Shown here: one piece after another, positions 46,177 to 55,456 of the stretch
Position numbering within the stretch: the first letter of the stretch is position 1
How the letters are laid out: the number at the start of each line of letters is the position of its first letter
Origin: Bacteroidota bacterium
Lineage (GTDB): Bacteria; Bacteroidota; Bacteroidia; J057; JADKCL01
Length of the DNA: 64,000 nucleotides
Reading direction: 5' to 3'
Assembly: GCA_016718825.1 (NCBI GenBank)
Contig: JADKCL010000002.1
Coordinates: forward strand, 303,901 to 367,900
Program-made: the position numbers and the translations under genes
The notes under the pieces: model-generated
Told to the model about the DNA's origin: nothing
What the model saw: the letters and a program-made list of their open reading frames with translations, nothing else
Databases searched by the model: none

Positions 46177-47316
46177 ATGAAGGAAGTCCAAGGCTACGAA
46201 TGGGTCACGAAACCTACCCTGATGCTCAATGCAGCAATCGCAAAATCCAATATCCAACGGATGGCCGACAAAGCGCGAAGGCTTGGGCTTCAGTTCCGTC
46301 CGCATTTCAAAACCATTCAGTCGGCAGAGTTGGCGGAATGGTTTCGGGCGGTCGGCGTGCAGAAGATCACGGTCAGTTCGATTGAGATGGCCACTTATTT
46401 TGCGGACAACGGCTGGAACGACATCACGGTTGCTTTTCCGGTGAATGTCCGCGCCATGGCGGCGCTCAACGATTTGGCCTCCCGCATCAGCTTGGGAATC
46501 CTGATTGCCGACGTCTCGGCTTTGCCCAAATTGGCCGCGGGCTTGCAGCATCCCGTTCGCGCTTGGATCGAAGTCGATACCGGCTACGGCCGCTCGGGCT
46601 TGCCTTGGGACGACGCCCTTGCCCTTGCGGCCGCAGCCGAAGCCATCGTGCAGGTTCCGCAGCTGACATTCGCAGGGATCCTCGGGCACGGCGGCTATAC
46701 CTACAATTCTCATGGGCTCAACGAGATTCTCGCTGCGCATGAAAAGGACATTCAGCGGTTGGCGGCGGCAAAATCGGCTTTGTTGGATGCTGGTTTCAAG
46801 GACTTTGAAACCTCGACGGGCGACACGCCAGGCTGCAGCCGTGCAGAAAACTTCGAAGGCGCAGACGAAATCCGGCCGGGGAATTTTGTTTTCTATGACA
46901 TTCAGCAACAGCAGATTGGGTCCTGTGGGTTCGAGCAAATTGCAGTCGCATTGGCTTGCCCTGTGGTGGCCGTTTACCCGGAACGAAACGAAGTGATCGT
47001 CCATGGCGGCGGCGTTCATCTGGGAAAGGATGTGCTGCCCCGAACCGCCTTCGGCGCGAGCTACGGAGCCATTGCCCTTCCGAAACCCGGTGGTTGGGAA
47101 ATGCCGGAAATGGGTTGTTACCTTCGGAGTATTTCGCAAGAGCATGGCGTGGCCGTTTTGCGACCGGATTTGATTCAAAAGATCGCGGTGGGTGACCTTT
47201 TGATGGTGCTTCCTGTGCATTCCTGCATGTCTGCCGACCTCATGGAAAACCTGTATATGGTCGATGGGTCGGATCCGCAACGGCCGGTGAGGATGATGAA
47301 ATCAGAGAAGCATTGA
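46177..47316 (+). CDS. D-threonine aldolase / D-serine dehydratase-like PLP enzyme
   Basis: 379 residues from ATG 46177. Fold-type III (alanine-racemase-like) N-terminal barrel: TKPTLMLNAAIAKSNIQRMADKA, then RPHFKTIQSAELAEWF with the PLP-binding lysine at residue 45, and AWIEVDTGYGRSGLPW. The C-terminal beta domain ends with GDLLMVLPVHSCMSADLM, whose His and Cys match the metal-binding pair of DSD1-type D-serine dehydratases and D-threonine aldolases. Probable reaction: cleavage of D-threonine or dehydration of D-serine or similar hydroxy-D-amino acids. The earlier TTG at 46138 is disfavoured. An opposite-strand open frame of similar length is a shadow. Confidence 0.88.
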   Translation: MKEVQGYEWVTKPTLMLNAAIAKSNIQRMADKARRLGLQFRPHFKTIQSAELAEWFRAVGVQKITVSSIEMATYFADNGWNDITVAFPVNVRAMAALNDLASRISLGILIADVSALPKLAAGLQHPVRAWIEVDTGYGRSGLPWDDALALAAAAEAIVQVPQLTFAGILGHGGYTYNSHGLNEILAAHEKDIQRLAAAKSALLDAGFKDFETSTGDTPGCSRAENFEGADEIRPGNFVFYDIQQQQIGSCGFEQIAVALACPVVAVYPERNEVIVHGGGVHLGKDVLPRTAFGASYGAIALPKPGGWEMPEMGCYLRSISQEHGVAVLRPDLIQKIAVGDLLMVLPVHSCMSADLMENLYMVDGSDPQRPVRMMKSEKH

Positions 47317-47493
47317 TTTGTCCAATTTGGTTTCTTGGCGAAAATTCGGCGGATGCTGCTTTTCCATCCAAAATTTTATATAAATTCGAAAGGCGGGCAT
47401 GGCATTTTCCGCGAATCTCGGTTCAGAAGCTGTACAATTTGATTGTCAGCGGATTGAACACAGGAATGTGAAGTAGTGTTTTAGAAAAGAATC

Positions 47494-48096
47494 ATGACAT
47501 CTATGGGTTGGAATTTCAGGGGGATATTCACGGCTACTTTATTGGGCTGCATTGTTTTCATTGCCGGGTGTGCAAGCAAGGTCTATTACACAGATGATGC
47601 CCGCCTCGCATTGGAAGCGGCCAAAGAAGACGTAACCAAGCTTCAGTTTTACAACGACAAAGAATTTCTGTTGCGTCGCAAGACCACAAGTCGTCAGTTG
47701 GAGACGGTGGAAGGTGTCGTGGAGAAGACCGAAGGATTGCGCGTGCAGGACCTTCGCATTCGCCGGGGAACGCCTTGCCGCTTGGACAGTGTGAGCGGCA
47801 ATAGCTATTGGATTCGGTTTGAACTGGGTCAGGGTGAAACGCTTCGTTTTTACAAGAATCAATATGATCATTACCAAATTTGGGCAGACCGCTGGCACTC
47901 AGGCCGCGGCAATATCGTCTACGGTGGCAAAGACTACATCATCGAGCGTATCGGCAATGATTGCCTGTTGATGGTCAAAAATTCGCAATCATTCAGAAAG
48001 AGTAATCAGAAGAAAGTCGCCGAGGGTGTTGATGTCAACGAAGATATCCGCGAAGTACCTCTTGATTCAGCGGCTACCGAAACGCCCAATAAATGA
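47494..48096 (+). CDS. Lipoprotein, first of a tandem pair
   Basis: 200 residues; signal peptide with lipobox FIAGC. Core: KEDVTKLQFYNDKEFLLRRKTTSRQLETVEGVV, RVQDLRIRRGTPCRLDSV and GQGETLRFYKNQYDHYQIWADRW. The downstream lipoprotein shares the same skeleton (KVQFFNDKPIILRRKAT, RVQEILIKKGTKG, GEGKYLRFYKNAKGAYQIDADKW), so the pair arose by duplication. No named family is recognised. The two genes are 43 bases apart and probably co-transcribed. Confidence 0.75.
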   Translation: MTSMGWNFRGIFTATLLGCIVFIAGCASKVYYTDDARLALEAAKEDVTKLQFYNDKEFLLRRKTTSRQLETVEGVVEKTEGLRVQDLRIRRGTPCRLDSVSGNSYWIRFELGQGETLRFYKNQYDHYQIWADRWHSGRGNIVYGGKDYIIERIGNDCLLMVKNSQSFRKSNQKKVAEGVDVNEDIREVPLDSAATETPNK

Positions 48097-48139
48097 TCCC
48101 AACTGCGATTGTTGCAACCGCACATCTGAAAAGAAAGCA

Positions 48140-48700
48140 ATGAAATCGAAATATTCACTCTCCATGTTGATTTGGGCAAGCCTCGTGGTTTTGACCATGA
48201 TGGCCTGCAAGCCCAAATCTGTGTTTTTGGAGTCGGTGCGCGTCGAGCTCGATACATCCGATGTTGACTTGCGTAAAGTGCAGTTTTTCAACGACAAACC
48301 GATCATCTTGCGTAGAAAAGCAACGGAATCCGACATCAGGCAAAGCGGTGGCAAAATGGTCGAGGTCGATGGTGAGCGTGTGCAGGAAATCCTCATCAAA
48401 AAAGGAACCAAGGGTGTAATGGTCGGCGACAAAAACGGGAAGATGCTGATCGCCTTCGAACGCGGGGAAGGAAAATACCTTCGGTTTTACAAGAATGCGA
48501 AGGGAGCCTATCAAATCGACGCCGACAAATGGGTGAACCGACGCGGAATGGTGACCTATGCAGACTTGGGCTTCGCGATTGAAACTGAAAGCAATGATGT
48601 TTTGCTGATGTACAAAGAGCAAAAGAAGTTCCAATCTGCGTCTGAGCAGCGCACCGTCAAGGGGCTCAAAGTAGTGAAGTCCAAAAAGCCGGGTAAATAA
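48140..48700 (+). CDS. Lipoprotein, second of a tandem pair
   Basis: 186 residues from ATG 48140; lipobox LTMMAC. It parallels its upstream neighbour along most of its length and ends with a Lys-rich tail (KGLKVVKSKKPGK). Open codons upstream to 48026 read through the end of the first gene in another frame and are not the start. Function unknown. Confidence 0.75.
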   Translation: MKSKYSLSMLIWASLVVLTMMACKPKSVFLESVRVELDTSDVDLRKVQFFNDKPIILRRKATESDIRQSGGKMVEVDGERVQEILIKKGTKGVMVGDKNGKMLIAFERGEGKYLRFYKNAKGAYQIDADKWVNRRGMVTYADLGFAIETESNDVLLMYKEQKKFQSASEQRTVKGLKVVKSKKPGK

Positions 48701-48787
48701 CCCCTTGTCCTCCACGTGGACGGCATTTGTTGCCCGTCAAATGTGCGTCCTTGCCACAATTGTCGATCATACGATTAAATTCGCAGC

Positions 48788-50938
48788 ATGTCCACGAAGA
48801 AAACCACGGATTCCAAAAGCCAATCGGCTTCCCTGCCACCTGTCAGCCTTGCTGACCGTCAAAGCTTTATCGCCTCGGGATATTTCCCATTTGCCATTAT
48901 TTTCCTCATCGCCTTCGTGCTGTATGGCAATACGGTGATGTACGACTATGCGCTCGATGACTCCATCGTGATCACGAGCAACAGCTACACCAAGGAAGGT
49001 AATTTCGGCAAAATCTTCTCTACGGACGCATTCGAAGGCTTTTTTGGGGGGAAACGCGATCTCGTCGAAGGAGGACGTTACCGGCCGCTCAGCATTGCAA
49101 CTTTCGCCGTCGAATGGTCCATTTCACCCAACAACCCTTCCTTTTCACATTTCAATAACGTTGTGCTGTATGCGATTTGCGGGATGTTGCTCTTTGTCTT
49201 CCTTCGAATGGTTTTTCCCGAAAAGGATGCCTCAAAGTGGTGGATGGGCGTACCTTTTTTGTTGACCTTGCTGTATTTGGTGCATCCGATCCATACCGAG
49301 GTGGTTGCCAATATCAAAGGCCGCGACGAATTGATGGCTTTGCTGTTTCTCTTGGCCGGAATGATTGCTGCGTTCAAATACATGGATGCAAATCGACCGC
49401 TATGGCTCCTTGCCGCTTTTGTCAGCTTTTTCCTCGGCTTGATGTCCAAGGAAACCCCGCTCCCATTTGTCGTCATTTTGCCCATAACGATCCTCTTCTT
49501 TCGCAAGGCAAAGGCTTCCAAAGTCGCGCTTGCTTCCTTGCCCTTCCTCCTGGCAACAGGCGCCTACCTCGCCATCCGCTTCAGCGTCTTGGGTACAGAC
49601 GTCGGCGGTAAAGGCAGCGGAACGGAAATCCTCAACGATCCCTTCCTCTTTGCAACAAGCGCGCAGCGTACAGCCACGGTTCTCGAAACTTGGGGCATGT
49701 ACTTGGTCAAGCTGATCGCACCGATTCAGCTTTCGCATGACTATTATTTCAATCAAATTCCGCTGACGACGTTCAAGGATCCTATCGTCTTGGCTGCCAT
49801 GGCGGCAAATATTGGCTTGCTCGGCCTTGGTATCTGGCTCGCAGCCAAACGCAATCCGATTGGATTTGGCATCCTGTTTTATTTCATCAGCTTCTCAATC
49901 ACGTCCAACTTGGTGGTGTCGATCGGCACAACCATGGGCGAACGTTTTGTTTTTGTTCCTTCGCTCGGTTTTGTCATCGCCTTGCTGTTTGCACTCAAAG
50001 CGCTTGCAAAAAGCATGAAATGGAGCGACAAAACACTGTTTTACGGACTGATGATCGTGATCGTCGTCCCTTTTAGCCTCCGAACGATCGTTCGGAATCA
50101 GGCCTGGAAAGACAACTTCACGCTCTTCACGACCGACGCCAAGACGTCTCCCAATTCGGCCAAGGTGCGCACTGCGGCCGGTGGTGTGATGATCGAGCGC
50201 ACGGACGAAAAGGGCGTTTCAGCATCAGAACAGAACAAATTGCTGCGCGATGCCATCGTTCACCTGAATGCTGCGGTCAAAATCTATCCTGAGCACGGCA
50301 ACGCTTGGCTGCTCCTGGGAAATGCCTACCACAAGCTGGAGGACTACAACAACTCGATCATTTCCTATCAGAATACGATGAATTTCAGGCCCTTGCTTTG
50401 GGATGCGTACAAAAATGCGCAGATCACGGCACGGAAGATGAAGCGATTTGACTTGGCATCCGGATTTTACAAAGTCGAATTGGAACGCAAAACGGCCAAC
50501 AAGGTTGCCATCGGTGCAGACTTTTGGTTTGACCGCGCCAACAATTACGAAGAATGGGGTCAGCACGCGGATTCGGCGATCTGGGCTTATGGCGTCGCAT
50601 TGCAGAATGATCCCAAAATGGCCAAGGCCTACGGGCAAATGGGGCGCGTTTACGGCATGCAATTGCAGGACTTTGACCACGCCATCGAGTTTGGGGAAAA
50701 AGCACTTGCCATCGATCCCAAGCTCGACTGGGTCTATGAAAACGTCGGAATTGCCAATGCAATGAAATCGAATTTCCCTGGTGCCATTGCTGCATTTCAA
50801 CGCGGATTGCAAGTGTCCCCCAATAGCGCAAAGCTTTACTTGAACCTCGCGCTCACCTATCAAAACATGGGTGACCAAGCGAATGCCGGCGCCGCATTTG
50901 CCAAGGCATTCGAGCTCGACCCAAGCTTGAAGCGATAG
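48788..50938 (+). CDS. TMTC-like membrane protein with C-terminal TPR repeats
   Basis: 716 residues. About ten transmembrane helices over residues 30-440, with the loop GNTVMYDYALDDSIVITSNSYTKEG after helix 1 and YRPLSIATFAVEWSI, a layout shared with TMTC/DUF1736 proteins (GT-C-type glycosyltransferases) and their bacterial relatives. LVHPIHTEVVANIKGRDELMALLF is the best conserved stretch. About five TPR motifs follow (AVKIYPEHGNAWLLLGNAYHKL, AIEFGEKALAIDPKLDWVYENVG, AIAAFQRGLQVSPNSAKLYLNLALTY). Animal TMTCs O-mannosylate cadherins; a bacterial role in protein glycosylation is inferred only. Confidence 0.82.
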   Translation: MSTKKTTDSKSQSASLPPVSLADRQSFIASGYFPFAIIFLIAFVLYGNTVMYDYALDDSIVITSNSYTKEGNFGKIFSTDAFEGFFGGKRDLVEGGRYRPLSIATFAVEWSISPNNPSFSHFNNVVLYAICGMLLFVFLRMVFPEKDASKWWMGVPFLLTLLYLVHPIHTEVVANIKGRDELMALLFLLAGMIAAFKYMDANRPLWLLAAFVSFFLGLMSKETPLPFVVILPITILFFRKAKASKVALASLPFLLATGAYLAIRFSVLGTDVGGKGSGTEILNDPFLFATSAQRTATVLETWGMYLVKLIAPIQLSHDYYFNQIPLTTFKDPIVLAAMAANIGLLGLGIWLAAKRNPIGFGILFYFISFSITSNLVVSIGTTMGERFVFVPSLGFVIALLFALKALAKSMKWSDKTLFYGLMIVIVVPFSLRTIVRNQAWKDNFTLFTTDAKTSPNSAKVRTAAGGVMIERTDEKGVSASEQNKLLRDAIVHLNAAVKIYPEHGNAWLLLGNAYHKLEDYNNSIISYQNTMNFRPLLWDAYKNAQITARKMKRFDLASGFYKVELERKTANKVAIGADFWFDRANNYEEWGQHADSAIWAYGVALQNDPKMAKAYGQMGRVYGMQLQDFDHAIEFGEKALAIDPKLDWVYENVGIANAMKSNFPGAIAAFQRGLQVSPNSAKLYLNLALTYQNMGDQANAGAAFAKAFELDPSLKR

Positions 50939-50999
50939 CCACAACCGGTTGATTAGCTGGATTTGAAAACAATTTCCCGCCGCTGATGGTCTAGGCTTC

Positions 51000-51665
51000 A
51001 TGTCAAAAATCAAAGCGATTATCACAGGCGTTACCGGCATGGTCGGCGAAGGCGTCCTTTTGGAATGCCTGCAAAATCCAGCCGTCGAATCCGTGTTGGT
51101 GCTCGGTCGCAGAACCTGCGGCTACCAGCACCCGAAGCTCAAGGAGGTTGTGCACGCGGATCTCTATGACATTGAGTCCATTGCATCCCAATTGGCAGGC
51201 TACAATGCCTGTTATTTCTGCCTTGGAACGAGTTCGGTAGGAATGAAGGAGCCCGACTATTTCAAGGTTACCTATACGCTTACCCTCGGCATCGCCAAGG
51301 TTCTTGCGCAGCAAAATCCAACGATGACCTTCTGTTATGTGTCGGGTGCAGCAACCGACGGCACGGAAAAGGGAAGCAGCATGTGGGCGCGGGTCAAAGG
51401 CAAAACGGAGAATGACCTGGCGAAGCTGCCGTTTAAACAAGTGTTCAATTTTCGTCCCGGATATATGCATCCGACGCCCGGCCAAAGGAACGCACTCTCC
51501 TATTACCGGTGGATCAAGTGGATGTATCCCTTCTTTCGCGCAGTAACACCGGGATGGGTTTCCACGTTGCAGGAGCTCGCCTTGGCGATGATTCATGTGA
51601 CGGAAGCCGGGTATCCAAAACAGGTTTTGGAGGTCAGGGATATCGTGACTGCAGCCAAAGGTTGA
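51000..51665 (+). CDS. NAD(P)-binding Rossmann-fold protein
   Basis: 221 residues. The glycine-rich loop TGVTGMVGEG lies at the N-terminus, as in atypical short-chain dehydrogenases and HTATIP2-like proteins. YNACYFCLGTSSVG and CYVSGAATDGTEKGSSMWARVKGKTENDL (with an Arg-x-Lys-x-Lys-x-x-x-Glu pattern) are typical of that subgroup, as is FNFRPGYMHPTPGQRN. The classical Tyr-x-x-x-Lys is not evident. Substrate unknown; a single cytoplasmic gene. Confidence 0.82.
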   Translation: MSKIKAIITGVTGMVGEGVLLECLQNPAVESVLVLGRRTCGYQHPKLKEVVHADLYDIESIASQLAGYNACYFCLGTSSVGMKEPDYFKVTYTLTLGIAKVLAQQNPTMTFCYVSGAATDGTEKGSSMWARVKGKTENDLAKLPFKQVFNFRPGYMHPTPGQRNALSYYRWIKWMYPFFRAVTPGWVSTLQELALAMIHVTEAGYPKQVLEVRDIVTAAKG

Positions 51666-52004
51666 TCGCTTTAGCTTCGTCTTAGGAAGTGGACGAATGG
51701 ATGATATGCCTATTTGTATTGACTGAAATTAAAAAGTCATAAATAGCTGTATATTTGAGTTTTATAATCTATTATTACATATTCAAACAATTAAATTAAG
51801 CCATTCGAACGGAACTATCCATCGACCTGTTTTGTCCATTTCCATTGTAGTTTTATTGCAACAATTGAAATCCAATTCACTGTAGTAAAACCATGACATT
51901 CGTCATTCCGAAGCCGTCCAAATCTCATCGAAGCGGTATGTCGCAATTCCCTAAATTTGCTCAGCCGCCTTTGACGCGGACACATTGAACGAGAACTTCG
52001 AAAT
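51666..52004. other. AT-rich intergenic region upstream of arsA
   Basis: 339 bases without a gene. It holds TATATTTG at 51750 and TAAATTTG at 51952, both -7-like. No ArsR-type palindrome was recognised. Confidence 0.45.
51952..51959 (+). promoter_or_regulatory. Candidate -7 box of arsA
   Basis: TAAATTTG fits TAnnTTTG exactly, 45 bases before the arsA ATG; no -33 TTTG at proper spacing. Confidence 0.4.
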
Positions 52005-53777
52005 ATGATTACCCCTACCACTCCCTATCTTTTTTTTACAGGCAAAGGCGGCGTTGGCAAGACCTCATTGGCCTGCGCCACGGCATTAAAGCTTGCTGAC
52101 GAAGGGAAAAGGGTTTTGCTCGTAAGTACCGACCCGGCCTCCAATTTGGCGGATGTATTGGCAAGCAGTGTCACGGAAGTGGCCAAGCCGATTGACGGTC
52201 AGCCGAGATTGCATGCGATCAACATCAACCCCGAGGTCGCTGCCGAAGAATACCGCGATCGGGTGATTGCGCCCGTGAAAAGCATCTTGAGTGGTCCGGA
52301 AATTATCCAGCTCACCGAAAGCCTTTCAGGTGCTTGCACCACCGAAATCGCCTCTTTCGATGAATTTGCAAGGTTTATTGCCGGCGAAGGTGATGCTGCC
52401 CAATACGATGTCATTGTCTTTGATACCGCGCCAACCGGGCACACCCTCCGCCTACTGGAATTGCCCGCTGCATGGAGCAGCTTTGCCCTGACAAATCCGG
52501 CGGGTGCTTCCTGCCTTGGGCCCTCGTCGGCACTCAAAAGCAGTCAGCAGCGTTATCAGACCGTGGTCGAGCGCTTGCGTGATCCCAAAACCACGACCTT
52601 TTACATCGTGGCAAGGGCAGACAAACATTCGCTTGCAGAGGCCGCACGCACGACAACCGAACTTTCAGCACTTGGAATGAGCAATCAGAAATTGCTGATC
52701 AACGGGGTTTTGCAAGCTCAAGATTCATCCGATCCTGTCGCCAACAAGATTGTGAACTTGGCCAACCATGTTCTTGATCAGATCCCGGATGATCTAGCAA
52801 AGCTTGAACAATCGACCTTTCCGCTCCTGCCTTACAATGTTTTAGGTCTTGAAAAATTGCGCAGCTTACTGGATCCCGCCAAACGTTTGGCGATTCTTGA
52901 GGCCTCGGCCAAATCCGGGACTGCCATCGATCACCACCTTGGCGGAATCACCCAATTGGTCGACGAATTGGCTGTGCAGGGCCACGGCTTGATCATGACC
53001 ATGGGCAAAGGTGGGGTCGGCAAAACGATTTCGGCAGCGGCCATTGCCACGCTGCTCGCCCGTAAAGGCTTTGCAGTGCACCTGACGACGACCGATCCGG
53101 CCGCGCATATCCATGAATTCATGGCGCAATTGAAGGATCTGCCCGGAACTTTGACCGTGGACCGCATCGATCCGCATGTCGAGACGCAGCGTTACATGGA
53201 CAAGGTGATGGCACAAAAGGGCAAAAACCTGGACGAAGAAGGAAAACGATTGCTCGCCGAGGATTTGAAATCGCCCTGCACGGAGGAAGTTGCGGTGTTC
53301 CATGCTTTCTCCAAAGCGATACAAACTGCCAAGCGTCAGTTCGTCGTCATCGACACCGCCCCGACGGGGCATACCTTGCTTCTGCTCGATACCACCGGCA
53401 GCTACCACAAAGAGGTGCTCCGCCATTCCAATCTTGCGGCCGACCGGATCAAAACCCCGTTCATGTACTTGCAAGATGCCGAATTTGCCAAAATCATCCT
53501 TGTGAGCCTGCCCGAAACCACGCCTATGCGCGAGGCCGCGAGCCTGCAAGACGATCTCGGACGCTCGGGCATCCGCCCCTATGCCTGGGTCATCAACCAA
53601 TGCCTCTCTGCCGTGCCCAACCTTCGTGATCCCTTGCTGCGCCAACGCGCTGCAAATGAAGGTGCTGTAATCGATCAAATCGAGCAGTCGTTGAGTCAAC
53701 GCGTCTTTGGCATTCCCTACCTCACCTCCGAAAATGTACTCGCGGAATTGGTAGGCGAATCCGTTCCTGCGGTGTAA
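52005..53777 (+). CDS. arsA: Arsenical pump-driving ATPase
   Basis: 590 residues, two homologous ATPase halves. Each has a deviant Walker A GKGGVGKT (residues 13-20 and 334-341) and the signature DTAPTGHTLRLL / DTAPTGHTLLLL. Cysteines at about residues 111 (SGACTTE), 170 (SCLGP) and 425 (SPCTEE) match the three metalloid-binding cysteines known in E. coli ArsA (113, 172, 422), so it should sense As(III) or Sb(III) and energise an arsenite efflux pump. No arsD, arsR, arsB or acr3 is present within the window; the next gene is a rhomboid protease 72 bases downstream. Confidence 0.95.
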   Translation: MITPTTPYLFFTGKGGVGKTSLACATALKLADEGKRVLLVSTDPASNLADVLASSVTEVAKPIDGQPRLHAININPEVAAEEYRDRVIAPVKSILSGPEIIQLTESLSGACTTEIASFDEFARFIAGEGDAAQYDVIVFDTAPTGHTLRLLELPAAWSSFALTNPAGASCLGPSSALKSSQQRYQTVVERLRDPKTTTFYIVARADKHSLAEAARTTTELSALGMSNQKLLINGVLQAQDSSDPVANKIVNLANHVLDQIPDDLAKLEQSTFPLLPYNVLGLEKLRSLLDPAKRLAILEASAKSGTAIDHHLGGITQLVDELAVQGHGLIMTMGKGGVGKTISAAAIATLLARKGFAVHLTTTDPAAHIHEFMAQLKDLPGTLTVDRIDPHVETQRYMDKVMAQKGKNLDEEGKRLLAEDLKSPCTEEVAVFHAFSKAIQTAKRQFVVIDTAPTGHTLLLLDTTGSYHKEVLRHSNLAADRIKTPFMYLQDAEFAKIILVSLPETTPMREAASLQDDLGRSGIRPYAWVINQCLSAVPNLRDPLLRQRAANEGAVIDQIEQSLSQRVFGIPYLTSENVLAELVGESVPAV

Positions 53778-53849
53778 TCGGCAATCGGCAGACGTGGATT
53801 TTCGAGGAATCTTTGCATGACAATTCCGGAGAATGCTTATTTTTCCTAG

Positions 53850-55445
53850 ATGGATCATGCGAAAGCACCCACGCAGCCTCAAAACGGTTCCCGGCTCAAA
53901 TTGCGACTGGTTTTCCTGCCGTACATCGCCTTGGCGGTAGGATTGTTGTTGGTATACACCGGCCTGCGTTGGTTGCTGGACATCAAGCTGGAAATTGTCC
54001 CTCTCGGCGTCGAATGGCTTCAAATTTGGATTCCCGGACTACTTGGACTTGGAATTGTCTTTCTGGTGATGCGACGCCGTTTTGCCCTGCTCAACCTCCG
54101 CGGGGAACGCGCCGACGGCTATTTTTATTACCCCATTCTGGTTGGTCTGTTGGCTGCGGTGCCGGTGATGGTGACGCAATTGTACGTGGAACAAGCAAGC
54201 TTTTCGCTCGTTGCGCTCGGGAAACCATCCGAAATCGATTTTCAGCAACCTCAAAAATATTACCGGTTTGATCAATTTGCCGTTGACAGCATGATTTCCG
54301 GCGGCGTGGCGATGGAAGTGACCCGAAATGATGGCAGCAACGACTTCACATTGCACCTTTACATTGCACTGCCCATCGTGGATTCCGCCGCCAACGATCC
54401 TAACGGACGGTTCAATGTCTGGTTTTGCCAGGAGTATCTGCAACGAATGAACGACAACCTCTCCGATGCGGAGAAGGATACGATTGCGGAAGAGTTTTTT
54501 GAAACGTCGGTTGCCAGTTTTCTGAATTTCGACCTGACGACCGTCTCCTTTTTTGAGAATGAACCGCAATCGGCCGACCGGGAAGCCTACGAAACCGCGA
54601 TTGTAAAGCAAGGGCAAGTGGACGCAGGCAGCCCGATCGTACTGCTGGTCGCGCATTCGGAAGCATTCGAAAACCGCACGGGCAATACCCTCTTTTGGTG
54701 CTTCGGGTCATTCGCGATTTGCAGCCTGATAGCGTTGATGATGTTTCTGATTCCCAAATTGGACCCCGAGGAGTTGCAACGATTTCGGGAGCGGAAACCG
54801 ATGTCAGAGGATGAATTTGTCGATTTTCTGCGTTTTTTCATTCCCCGGGCACCGCATTGGATGACCGTGATCCTCATTGACATCAACATTGTTTTGTTTC
54901 TCGTGATGGCCTTGAGTGGAATGAATGTCTTTTCTCCAGACGCATTGACTTTGTTGAAATGGGGTGCTTCGCATGGGCAATTGGTGGTCGAAGGTGATTA
55001 TTGGCGCCTGTTGGTCAATACTTTTGAACATGCCGGAATCCTCCATTTGGCCATGAACATGTTTGGATTGGCGATTACCGGCATGTTGACGGAACCCATT
55101 CTGGGAAAATGGCGTTTGCTGATCGTTTATTTGGTTTCCGGCATTGCGGGAAGCCTCGCAAGTGTGTTCTGGAATGCCAACGTCGTCTCGGTGGGCGCCT
55201 CGGGTGCGATCTTCGGATTGTTTGGTGCGATTTTCGCCTTGTTGATCACCGGATTCATCCCCAAAGCTGAGAAGGCCATTTACAAGTACCTGCTGATCGT
55301 TTATGGCTTGGTAAGCCTCCTTTTTGGCTTTCTCAATCCGACGACAGACAATGCAGCCCATATTGGCGGATTGGTTGCCGGATTCATTTGCTGTTTGGTG
55401 CTTGCATTTCTTTTCCGAAAGCAACTGACACCCAAACCCGATTAA
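53850..55445 (+). CDS. Rhomboid family intramembrane serine protease with extended N-terminus
   Basis: 531 residues. The C-terminal ~200 residues are a six-helix rhomboid core: FEHAGILHLAMNMFGLAITGMLTEPILG, VVSVGASGAIFGLFGAIFALL with the catalytic Ser of GASG, and TDNAAHIGGLVAGF with the catalytic His. The first ~300 residues are unusual: two N-terminal helices (FLPYIALAVGLLLVYTGL and WIPGLLGLGIVFLVMRRR), a periplasmic or cytoplasmic beta domain, and another helix near 280 (FWCFGSFAICSLIALMMFLIP). The extra domain may select substrates. It converges on a hydrolase gene with an 11-base gap. Confidence 0.87.
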   Translation: MDHAKAPTQPQNGSRLKLRLVFLPYIALAVGLLLVYTGLRWLLDIKLEIVPLGVEWLQIWIPGLLGLGIVFLVMRRRFALLNLRGERADGYFYYPILVGLLAAVPVMVTQLYVEQASFSLVALGKPSEIDFQQPQKYYRFDQFAVDSMISGGVAMEVTRNDGSNDFTLHLYIALPIVDSAANDPNGRFNVWFCQEYLQRMNDNLSDAEKDTIAEEFFETSVASFLNFDLTTVSFFENEPQSADREAYETAIVKQGQVDAGSPIVLLVAHSEAFENRTGNTLFWCFGSFAICSLIALMMFLIPKLDPEELQRFRERKPMSEDEFVDFLRFFIPRAPHWMTVILIDINIVLFLVMALSGMNVFSPDALTLLKWGASHGQLVVEGDYWRLLVNTFEHAGILHLAMNMFGLAITGMLTEPILGKWRLLIVYLVSGIAGSLASVFWNANVVSVGASGAIFGLFGAIFALLITGFIPKAEKAIYKYLLIVYGLVSLLFGFLNPTTDNAAHIGGLVAGFICCLVLAFLFRKQLTPKPD

Positions 55446-55456
55446 AATCCGAGGAC

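Noticed and set aside
46117..47280. Minus-strand 387-codon frame opposite the D-threonine-aldolase-like gene
   Set aside because: Only the plus strand carries PLP and metal motifs.
50225..51040. Minus-strand frame over the end of the TMTC-like gene
   Set aside because: It lies opposite clear TPR repeats and overlaps the next gene start.
52866..54023. Minus-strand 385-codon frame opposite arsA
   Set aside because: arsA is certain; the frame is its complement.
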